From: Sphingomonas lacusdianchii
GTDB taxonomy: Bacteria > Pseudomonadota > Alphaproteobacteria > Sphingomonadales > Sphingomonadaceae
DNA: 64,000 nucleotides
NCBI RefSeq assembly: GCF_022664395.1
Contig: NZ_JAKRET010000009.1
Coordinates: 1-64,000 of the forward strand
Direction: 5' to 3'
Positions 46,232 through 52,559 of the stretch are shown here, piece after piece. Position numbers and translations under genes: made by a program. The notes under the pieces were generated by a model. That model did no database searches, was not told the origin of the DNA, and worked only from the letters and a program-made list of their open reading frames with translations. Every line of letters begins with the position of its first letter. Position 1 is the stretch's first letter.

Positions 46232-46801
46232 ATGAAGAAGGCAGCGGCCGACGGCAGCCCCGTCATCATCAAGAAATACGCCAATCGTCGGCTGTATAAT
46301 ACCGAGACGTCGTCCTACATCACGCTCGAGCATCTGGCGGCGATGACGCGCGAGCATCGCGATTTCAAGGTGGTCGACGCCAAGACCGACGACGACATCA
46401 CCCACAATGTGCTGACGCAGATCATCATGGAGGAAGAGAGCCGGGGCCAGACGCTGTTGCCGGTCAGCTTCCTGCGGCAGCTCATCACATTGTACGGCGA
46501 TTCGATGCAGGCGATGGTCCCGGGCTATCTGGAGGCGTCGATGGACAGCTTCCGCCGCAACCAGGAACAGTTCAAGACCGCGGTCGAGGGCGCCTTCGCC
46601 CATTCGCCCTTCGCCGAGATCGCCAAGCGCAACCTCGCGATGTTCGAGGCGGCGGCCCATGCGTTCCAGCCGGGCGCGGCCGGCACGCCGACCCCGACCC
46701 CAGCGACCTCGACCGAGGCGCCGGCCGCGAAGGTCGACGAAATGGCCGCGCTGCGCGCCGAACTGGCGCGGTTGCAGGACAAGGTCGACAAGCTGGGTTG
46801 A
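46232..46801 (+). CDS. phaR: Polyhydroxyalkanoate synthesis repressor PhaR
   Basis: PhaR binds DNA and PHA granules and represses phasin genes. The 189-residue protein has the PHB accumulation regulatory domain (I-I-K-K-Y-A-N-R-R-L-Y-N-T-E-T-S-S-Y-I-T, then L-T-Q-I-I-M-E-E-E) and a C-terminal Pro/Ala linker and short coil. AAGGA lies six bases before the chosen ATG. It diverges from the synthase gene with only 28 bases between starts, so promoters probably lie inside the opposing gene. Confidence 0.92.
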   Translation: MKKAAADGSPVIIKKYANRRLYNTETSSYITLEHLAAMTREHRDFKVVDAKTDDDITHNVLTQIIMEEESRGQTLLPVSFLRQLITLYGDSMQAMVPGYLEASMDSFRRNQEQFKTAVEGAFAHSPFAEIAKRNLAMFEAAAHAFQPGAAGTPTPTPATSTEAPAAKVDEMAALRAELARLQDKVDKLG

Positions 46802-46851
46802 GCCGGGCGGGGAGGGGGCTGGACGAACGGCGTTCAACGGGCCGCAAAATC

Positions 46852-47481
46852 CTAACGCTTCCCCCGATAGGCCGGGAGTGCGATGCGGAACCGGATCGCC
46901 GCCCCGCGCAGTGCGAACCCGGCCGTCGCCGCCGGCAGTGCGGCGATGAACGGTGGCAGCCCCGCCGCCACCAGCACCACATGCAGCCCCGCCGCCAGCG
47001 CCGCCGCCGTCACATATAGCTCGGGTCGCATCAGGATCGACGGCACGCCGGCCAGCACGTCGCGGATAATGCCGCCGACGCACGCGGTCAGCACCCCCAT
47101 CAGCGCCGCCTGAAGCGGCGGCACCCCATAGGTCAGCGCCTTGGCTGCGCCGAACACGCCGTACGCCGCCAGCCCTGCCGCATCGAGCCAGTCGAGCGCC
47201 TTGTCATGCCACCAGCGTTCGGGGGTGAACCACACCAGCAACGCCATCCCGACACAGATCGCCGCGACCGGCGATCCATGGACCCAGAACACCGGCGCCC
47301 CGATCAGCAGGTCGCGCACCGTCCCGCCACCGACCCCGGTAATGAGTGCGAAGAAGGCGGCAGTGACGAAGGTCTGTGCCGCCCGCGTCGCCGCCAGCGC
47401 GCCCGACGCCGCGAACACCGCGATACCGATCATGTCGAGCGCGCCGAGCATCTGCCCCAGCGCCTGCGGAGAAGGAACCAT
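46852..47481 (-). CDS. TRIC-type channel protein (UPF0126/YicG)
   Basis: The 209-residue membrane protein has two repeats of three helices: G-I-A-V-F-A-A-S-G-A-L-A-A and F-F-A-L-I-T-G-V-G-G-G-T-V-R-D, then G-L-A-A-Y-G-V-F-G-A and G-V-L-T-A-C-V-G-G-I-I-R-D. This pattern marks the bacterial relatives of trimeric intracellular cation channels. The ion carried is not certain. It meets the phaR gene tail-to-tail. Confidence 0.85.
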   Translation of the reverse strand: MVPSPQALGQMLGALDMIGIAVFAASGALAATRAAQTFVTAAFFALITGVGGGTVRDLLIGAPVFWVHGSPVAAICVGMALLVWFTPERWWHDKALDWLDAAGLAAYGVFGAAKALTYGVPPLQAALMGVLTACVGGIIRDVLAGVPSILMRPELYVTAAALAAGLHVVLVAAGLPPFIAALPAATAGFALRGAAIRFRIALPAYRGKR

Positions 47482-47560
47482 GGCGCTTCGCTAACGTACG
47501 GCACACCGAGTGGCGAGGGGGTGCTTGCCGCACCACCGCCCGATCGGGCAAAGGAACGCC

Positions 47561-48217
47561 ATGCGACGCCTGTCCTCCGCCGCCACGCTTACCACCGTCC
47601 TGTTGGCCGCGCTGGCCGGCACCGTCGACGCGCTGGCGTTCAGCGGCCTTGGCGGCTTCTTCGCCTCGTTCATGAGCGGCAATTCGACCCGTTTCGGCGT
47701 CGGCCTCGCCCATGGCTGGGACTATACCGCCGCCACCGCCGCCGCGCTGGTCCTGTCCTTCGTCGCCGGGGCGATGCTTGGCACCATCGCCGGCGCGGCG
47801 GCGGCCGAACGGCTGGGGCAGGGGCGGCGGGCGGAGGCGGTGATGGGCCTCGTCACGCTGATGCTCGCGATCGGCGCTGCGATGGCAGCCTTCGCACCGC
47901 TGACGCTCGCCATGCTGATGCTGGCTGGCGCGATGGGCGCGCAGAACGGCGTCGTCGCCCCCGATGGCGAGGTTCGGATCGGCCTGACCTATATGACCGG
48001 TACGCTGGTCCGCATCGGCCAGCGCCTCGCCCGTCGCCTGCTCGGCGACCGCTCGGCTCCCGGCCTGCGCCGCGACGCGCTGTTGTGGCTCGGCTTCGTC
48101 GCCGGAGTGACGATCGGCGCGATCGGCTGGAACTGGCTGGGTCTGGCGGCCTTGTGGGTCGTCGCCGCGCTGTCGGCGCTGCTGACGATGCTGGTCGCGC
48201 GCGTCGAGCTGCAATAG
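47561..48217 (+). CDS. DUF1275 (YoaK-type) membrane protein
   Basis: The 218-residue protein has about six helices and the DUF1275 marks: G-T-V-D-A-L-A-F-S-G-L-G-G-F-F-A-S-F-M-S-G-N-S and M-G-A-Q-N-G-V-V, T-Y-M-T-G-T-L-V. Function is unknown. AAAGGA precedes the ATG; an earlier in-frame start is less likely. It is followed by a Family E repeat. Confidence 0.82.
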   Translation: MRRLSSAATLTTVLLAALAGTVDALAFSGLGGFFASFMSGNSTRFGVGLAHGWDYTAATAAALVLSFVAGAMLGTIAGAAAAERLGQGRRAEAVMGLVTLMLAIGAAMAAFAPLTLAMLMLAGAMGAQNGVVAPDGEVRIGLTYMTGTLVRIGQRLARRLLGDRSAPGLRRDALLWLGFVAGVTIGAIGWNWLGLAALWVVAALSALLTMLVARVELQ

Positions 48218-48231
48218 CATATCCACGCAAT

Positions 48232-48340
48232 CCGTTCGGTTCGAGCAGCTTCGAGCCTGCCGAGAAGCGTCCGTCGAGAACGCCTCGCTTGGGGCACCCC
48301 TTCTCGACTGCGGTTCTCGACACGCTCGAAGCGAACGGGG
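48232..48340. repeat. Family E paired element (copy 1)
   Basis: The arms CCGTTCGGTTCGAGCAGCTT and TTCTCGACACGCTCGAAGCG (continuing AACGGGG) face each other between the converging DUF1275 and divK genes. A second, longer copy is at 51400-51582. Confidence 0.8.
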
Positions 48341-48362
48341 GCCGGGGACGTGGCGGAAGGCG

Positions 48363-48743
48363 TCAGGCCTCCCCCTCCAACGGCAACAACCCGCGGACCT
48401 CACCGATGAACCGCACCACCGAAATCGGCTTGGTCACATAGGCGTTGGCCCCCGCCGCGCGCACCCGGTCCTCATCGTCGCGCCCCGAATAGGCGGTGAC
48501 CGCCATGATCGGGATCGTGCGCAGCCGCGTATCGCCCTTCAGCATGGTGATGAGTTCCAGCCCGGTCATATGCGGCAACTGGATATCGGTGATGATGAGG
48601 TCGGGCAGGAAGCCGCGCGCGCGGGTCACCGCCTCGCGCCCGTCGCGGACCGGTTCGGTATCATAGCCATGCGCGCGCAGCAGGTCGCAGAACAGCTTCA
48701 GGTTCAGTTCGTTGTCCTCGACAACGAGTACCCTTTTTGCCAC
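48363..48743 (-). CDS. divK: DivK-type single-domain response regulator
   Basis: The 126-residue protein is a lone receiver domain with the DivK core: R-V-L-V-V-E-D-N-E-L-N-L-K-L-F, phosphoacceptor Asp53 in I-I-T-D-I-Q-L-P-H, T-A-Y-S-G-R and the switch Lys in V-T-K-P-I-S-V. In Caulobacter DivK sets cell polarity and cell-cycle timing through PleC and DivJ. The GTG start gives the usual length; AAAGGA is 10 bases upstream. It diverges from the DUF3572 gene. Confidence 0.88.
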   Translation of the reverse strand: MAKRVLVVEDNELNLKLFCDLLRAHGYDTEPVRDGREAVTRARGFLPDLIITDIQLPHMTGLELITMLKGDTRLRTIPIMAVTAYSGRDDEDRVRAAGANAYVTKPISVVRFIGEVRGLLPLEGEA

Positions 48744-48784
48744 GCGCGTTGCATCCTTTGATGATCGTGGGGACGGTGTAGGCG

Positions 48785-49057
48785 ATGCGACAGCGTGAGA
48801 CAAATATTGACGCAGCGACACTTGCTTTACAAGCACTTGCTTGGATCATCGGCGATGAAGGCCGTGCGTCGCGCTTCCTCTCGCTGACCGGCGTCGACCC
48901 GGCCGACCTGCGCGAGCGTGCCGGACAGCCGGCATTTCTGGTACAGGTGCTCGCCCATCTCGAATCCTACGAACCCGATCTGATCGCCTGCGCCGATGCG
49001 CTGGACGTGCCGCCGCCGGCGTTGGTGCGTGCCCGCGCCGAACTGGAGAATGCATGA
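48785..49057 (+). CDS. DUF3572 protein
   Basis: The 90-residue helical protein begins with A-A-T-L-A-L-Q-A-L-A-W-I-I-G-D-E-G-R-A-S and has F-L-S-L-T-G-V-D-P-A-D-L-R and the ending P-P-A-L-V-R-A-R-A. These fit DUF3572, a small alphaproteobacterial family of unknown role often found beside divK. It is ATGA-coupled to the HAD gene. Confidence 0.75.
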   Translation: MRQRETNIDAATLALQALAWIIGDEGRASRFLSLTGVDPADLRERAGQPAFLVQVLAHLESYEPDLIACADALDVPPPALVRARAELENA

Positions 49058-49677
49058 AACCGCTGCTCATCACCGATTGCGACGAAGTCCTGCTGCACAT
49101 GGTCCGCCATTTCGGTAGCTGGCTGAAGGACGCACATGCGATCGACTTCCGTCTGCACGGTGGCGGCTTCGCCGAATCGATGACGCGCGCGGACGGCACG
49201 ACGCTCGAACCGCTCGAAATGTGGGGCCTGCTCGACGGCTTCTTCCCCGCCGAAATGGCGCGACAGACGCTGGTCCCCCATGCGCGCGAAGCCTTGGCCG
49301 CGCTTGCCGAACAGGCCGATATCGTCGTCCTGACCAACCTGCAGGATCATTGCCGCACCCATCGCATCGATCAGCTTGCGACGCACGGCATCGTCCACCG
49401 GGTCGAATGCAATCAGGGGGGCAAGGGCCCGCCGGTCGCACGGCTGGTTGCCGAATATGGCCCCAGCGTCACCGTGTTCGTCGACGACCTGGCGGTCCAT
49501 CACCAGTCGGTCGCCGACACCGCGCCGCAGGTCTTCCGCCTGCACATGGTGTCCGAACCCGACCTCGCCGTCCATGTCGCCCCGGCGCCCGCCGCCCATG
49601 CCCGCATCGACGACTGGGTCGAGGCGCAGGGCTGGATCGAGGCCCGCTTTGCCGAAGGGCGTGGCGCACAGGCTTGA
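49054..49677 (+). CDS. HAD-superfamily hydrolase
   Basis: The 207-residue protein has HAD motif I as D-C-D-E-V-L near the start, motif II in V-V-L-T-N-L, a Lys in G-G-K-G-P-P, and motif IV as V-F-V-D-D. It should act on a phosphate ester, but no cap domain is clear and no substrate is implied. It overlaps DUF3572 upstream and RidA follows 33 bases later. Confidence 0.78.
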   Translation: MKPLLITDCDEVLLHMVRHFGSWLKDAHAIDFRLHGGGFAESMTRADGTTLEPLEMWGLLDGFFPAEMARQTLVPHAREALAALAEQADIVVLTNLQDHCRTHRIDQLATHGIVHRVECNQGGKGPPVARLVAEYGPSVTVFVDDLAVHHQSVADTAPQVFRLHMVSEPDLAVHVAPAPAAHARIDDWVEAQGWIEARFAEGRGAQA

Positions 49678-49710
49678 CCTCGTCCCCGATCAACGGAAAG
49701 GAACGCATCC

Positions 49711-50175
49711 ATGGCATATGACATCCCCGCAAAGCTGGCCGAACGCGGCCTTTCGCTCCCCGCCGCCGCCGCCCCGGTCGCCGCCTATGTTCCGGCGGTC
49801 GAGGCCGGCGGGCTGCTCCACCTGTCGGGCCAGCTGCCCTTCGAGGACGGCAATCTGATGACCGGCCGCGCCGGCGAAGACCGCGACCTCGCCTATGCGA
49901 CCAGCGCCGCGCAGAAATGCGCGCTGATGATCCTCGCCCAGGCCGAAAAGGCGCTGGGCAGCCTCGACCGGATCGAGCGCGTCGTGAAGCTCGGCGTGTT
50001 CGTCAATTCGGCCGGGACCTTCACCGACCAGCCCAAGGTCGCCAACGGCGCATCGGAACTGATGGTCGAGCTGTTCGGCGATGCCGGCCGCCACGCCCGT
50101 AGCGCGGTCGGCGTGCCCGTCCTGCCGCTCGGCGCCGTGGTCGAGATCGACGCGATCCTCGCCATCCGCGCATAA
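49711..50175 (+). CDS. RidA-family protein
   Basis: RidA-type proteins hydrolyse reactive enamine/imine intermediates. The 154-residue protein belongs to the longer subgroup: L-H-L-S-G-Q-L-P-F near the start, A-L-G-S-L-D-R-I-E-R-V-V-K-L-G-V-F-V, and A-R-S-A-V-G-V-P-V-L-P-L-G-A-V-V-E-I with the key Arg and Glu. AAAGGA is about 10 bases upstream. A strong hairpin follows. Confidence 0.88.
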   Translation: MAYDIPAKLAERGLSLPAAAAPVAAYVPAVEAGGLLHLSGQLPFEDGNLMTGRAGEDRDLAYATSAAQKCALMILAQAEKALGSLDRIERVVKLGVFVNSAGTFTDQPKVANGASELMVELFGDAGRHARSAVGVPVLPLGAVVEIDAILAIRA

Positions 50176-50185
50176 GCCTTTCCGG

Positions 50186-50221
50186 ACCCGCCGCTGTTGC
50201 GATCGCGCAACAGCGGCGGGT
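50186..50221 (+). terminator. Strong hairpin after the RidA gene
   Basis: A perfect 16-base-pair stem (ACCCGCCGCTGTTGCG against its complement) with loop ATCG begins 10 bases after the RidA stop. No T-run follows, so it may be a weak terminator, an mRNA end protector or a regulatory hairpin. Confidence 0.5.
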
Positions 50222-50377
50222 CGCCGTGTGTCTCACAAGCAATTTCCGTTGTGCGGCGCGGCACGCTGGGACATATTCGGTCGCAGGGCGTCAGACCGCA
50301 CGGGCCGGAAAGGTCCACCGAATCGCGGCGACGTTCGAACGCAGGAGAATCACCACGGAACCTAGAAAGGGTTTACG

Positions 50378-51211
50378 ATGCGATTCTCGACCTTCCTTCC
50401 GGCCGTCGTCCTGGCCGCCACCACCGCGATGCCTGCCTTTGCGCAGGAGGAAACCGCACCGCCCGAACCGATCACGATCAGCGGCAGCGCCTCGGTCGCG
50501 TCCGACTATCGTTTCCGCGGCGTGTCGCAGAGCGACAAGAACGTCGCGGTGCAGGGCGGCATCACCATCGCCCATGAAAGCGGCGTCTATATCGGCACCT
50601 GGGGTTCGAACCTCGCCGGCTGGGGCACGTTCGGCGGCGCCAATCTCGAACTCGATCTGATCGCGGGCTACAAGAAGACCTTCGGCACCGCGACCGTCGA
50701 TGCCGGCGTCACCTGGTACACCTATCCGGGCGGTGCCGACGAAACCGACGTCGTCGAATTCTATGGCAAGCTGTCGGGCACCGCGGGTCCCGCCACGCTG
50801 ACCGCTGGCGTGTTCTACGCGCCCAAGCAGACCTCGCTCGGCTATTTCACCGCATCGGCGACGCCGCCGGTCGCGGGCGACGGCAGCCGCCAGAAGAACC
50901 TGTATCTCTCGGGCGACGCCGCCGCCGGCATCCCCGAAACGCCGGTCACGCTGAAGGCGCATATCGGCTATTCGGACGGCAATCCCGGCCTCGGCCCGAA
51001 CGGCACCAGCCTCGCCCCCACCGGCAAATATTGGGACTGGCTGATCGGCGCCGACTATACCTACAAGAATCTGACGCTGGGCGTGGCCTATGTCGACACC
51101 GACATCTCGCGCGCTGAATCGGGATATATCGAGCCGAACTTCAGCAAGACCACCAACGGCAGCCCGATCGCGGCGAGCACGGTGGTGGTGTCGCTGACCG
51201 CGGCGTTCTGA
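50378..51211 (+). CDS. TorF-family putative porin
   Basis: The 277-residue outer-membrane protein has a signal peptide ending A-F-A-Q-E-E and a beta-barrel with the TorF start S-V-A-S-D-Y-R-F-R-G-V-S-Q-S-D and the final aromatic V-V-S-L-T-A-A-F. TorF-like barrels are often near glnK-amt; here that pair lies about 8 kb away. The pore's solute is unknown. AAAGGG precedes the ATG. Confidence 0.8.
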   Translation: MRFSTFLPAVVLAATTAMPAFAQEETAPPEPITISGSASVASDYRFRGVSQSDKNVAVQGGITIAHESGVYIGTWGSNLAGWGTFGGANLELDLIAGYKKTFGTATVDAGVTWYTYPGGADETDVVEFYGKLSGTAGPATLTAGVFYAPKQTSLGYFTASATPPVAGDGSRQKNLYLSGDAAAGIPETPVTLKAHIGYSDGNPGLGPNGTSLAPTGKYWDWLIGADYTYKNLTLGVAYVDTDISRAESGYIEPNFSKTTNGSPIAASTVVVSLTAAF

Positions 51212-51259
51212 TCGGGGGCGGGCGGAACGCCGCCCGCCAACCGGACTGCGGTCCATCCC

Positions 51260-51344
51260 GACGGCATCCCAGCGCAGGCTGGGCTCTCCTGCGGATAGCA
51301 GGACACCCTTGTCCCAGGAGACCCCAGCCTGCGCTGGGGTGACG
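51260..51344. repeat. Family C paired-hairpin element (copy 2)
   Basis: The right arm, GAGACCCCAGCCTGCGCTGG continuing GGTGACG, matches copy 1 at 20050-20134 closely. The left arm is degenerate (CATCCCAGCGCAGGCTGGGC). The arms face each other about 25 bases apart. Confidence 0.8.
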
Positions 51345-51399
51345 TTGCTGGTAGGGGCGAAACACAGGTTCGCAAGCGACCTTTGGCACCTCCCGTCAT

Positions 51400-51582
51400 C
51401 CCGTTCTGTTCGAGCAGCTTCGAGCTTGTCGAGAAGAGGGTCGGGTGAACCATGCCCCGCATGGTTCAGGATTGTCTGGGGGACAATCCGACCCGCCCCT
51501 CGTCGAGAACACGCCCGCTTGTGCCGCCGCCTTCTAGACTACTCTTCTCGACAGGCTCGAACCTCCGCTCGAAGCGAACGGG
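51400..51582. repeat. Family E paired element (copy 2)
   Basis: The arms CCCGTTCTGTTCGAGCAGCT and CTTCTCGACAGGCTCGAACC, the latter continuing to CGAAGCGAACGGGG, enclose about 105 bases. The outer bases match copy 1 at 48232-48340. Confidence 0.75.
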
Positions 51583-51603
51583 GAGGGGGTAGGGCACAAA
51601 CAA

Positions 51604-51638
51604 AAAAGGCCGGCCGCCTCTCTGGCAGCCGGCCTTTT
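51604..51638. terminator. Bidirectional terminator
   Basis: AAAAGGCCGGC and GCCGGCCTTTT form an 11-base stem with runs of A and T on both sides. It can end both the porin transcript (plus) and the lspA-DUF3035 transcript (minus). Confidence 0.8.
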
Positions 51639-51661
51639 CGCACGCCAACCGACGCAAACCC

Positions 51662-52063
51662 TTACGGCGTGGTCGTCCGCGCCGTCTGTCCATCACCCGC
51701 CGGTGCCGCGATGATGTCGCGGGTCGTTGATCCCTTGTCGATCACATTGGTCCCCGGATCGGCCACGCCCGAACGAATGCCGGTATCGGCATCGGCATTG
51801 CCCGCCTGTTCCAGCGTCAGCCGCTCGGTCGCGCTGCGCGGGGCGGGGCCGCCGAACAGCGCCTGCATCGCCTGAGTCGACGCGGCGGTGTCCTGCGGGC
51901 GCGCCGCGCCCGGTTGCGGCGGTACCAGCGAATAATCGGGCGGGATCACCAGCGGCGCCTGCCGTGCGACCGCGAATTCATCGGGGCGCGACCGGTTGAG
52001 GGCATTGCCCTGACACCCGGCAAGGATCAGGCCCAGGCTGCCGAGGATGATGAAGTTACGCAT
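51662..52063 (-). CDS. DUF3035 lipoprotein
   Basis: The 133-residue protein starts with a lipoprotein signal (L-I-L-A-G-C-Q) and the DUF3035 pattern R-S-R-P-D-E-F-A-V-A-R-Q-A-P-L-V-I-P-P-D-Y-S-L, followed by a Pro/Ala-rich tail. It overlaps the end of lspA by eight bases, which is apt because LspA would process it. Function unknown. Confidence 0.8.
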   Translation of the reverse strand: MRNFIILGSLGLILAGCQGNALNRSRPDEFAVARQAPLVIPPDYSLVPPQPGAARPQDTAASTQAMQALFGGPAPRSATERLTLEQAGNADADTGIRSGVADPGTNVIDKGSTTRDIIAAPAGDGQTARTTTP

Positions 52064-52559
52064 TGGCCTTCTCCACAGGAACGTCGGTCTTCGGCTTGGG
52101 CGTGAACAATGCCCGGACGAGCAGGATCACGACGCCGATCGAAATCGCCGCATCGGCGATGTTGAATACCAGAAACAGGCTGTAGCCGAAAACATGCAGG
52201 TCGGCATAATCGACGACATAGCCGAAGCGCACCCGGTCGACGATATTGCCCAGCGCCCCGCCCAGCACCAGCCCCAGCCCGATCAGCTCGGGGCGCTGCG
52301 TCTCGCGCCGGATCCACACCGCCACCCCGGTCGCGATCAGCGCGGTCATCGCCACCAATGCCCAGCGCGCGGTCTCGCTCCCCGCCTGCAACAGCCCCAG
52401 CGACACGCCGAAATTCTGCACGAAGCGCAGCGTGAAGATCGGCAACACGTTCAGCTCGGCGCCCGGATAGTCGATGCCCATCGGCCCGGTGACCCAGTAT
52501 TTCACCAGCTGGTCGACCGCGAAGACGAGCAGCGCGATCCCGATCGCCATCTTCCGCAT
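52056..52559 (-). CDS. lspA: Lipoprotein signal peptidase LspA
   Basis: LspA removes signal peptides from prolipoproteins. The 167-residue protein has four membrane helices and both catalytic Asp motifs, G-N-I-V-D-R and F-N-I-A-D-A. It also carries F-V-Q-N-F-G-V-S-L. Its ATG overlaps the ileS stop (TGATG). Confidence 0.95.
   Translation of the reverse strand: MRKMAIGIALLVFAVDQLVKYWVTGPMGIDYPGAELNVLPIFTLRFVQNFGVSLGLLQAGSETARWALVAMTALIATGVAVWIRRETQRPELIGLGLVLGGALGNIVDRVRFGYVVDYADLHVFGYSLFLVFNIADAAISIGVVILLVRALFTPKPKTDVPVEKANA

Larger units (their letters stand above)
51212..51661. other. Gene-free stretch with two repeats and a terminator
   Basis: This 450-base interval between the porin and the converging DUF3035 gene is occupied by a Family C element, a Family E element and a bidirectional terminator (separate entries). 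No further ORF is supported. Confidence 0.7.

Noticed and set aside
48744..48836. Longer N-terminus for the DivK-type regulator
   Set aside because: The extra 31 residues have no counterpart in DivK proteins, and they overlap the start region of the divergent gene.
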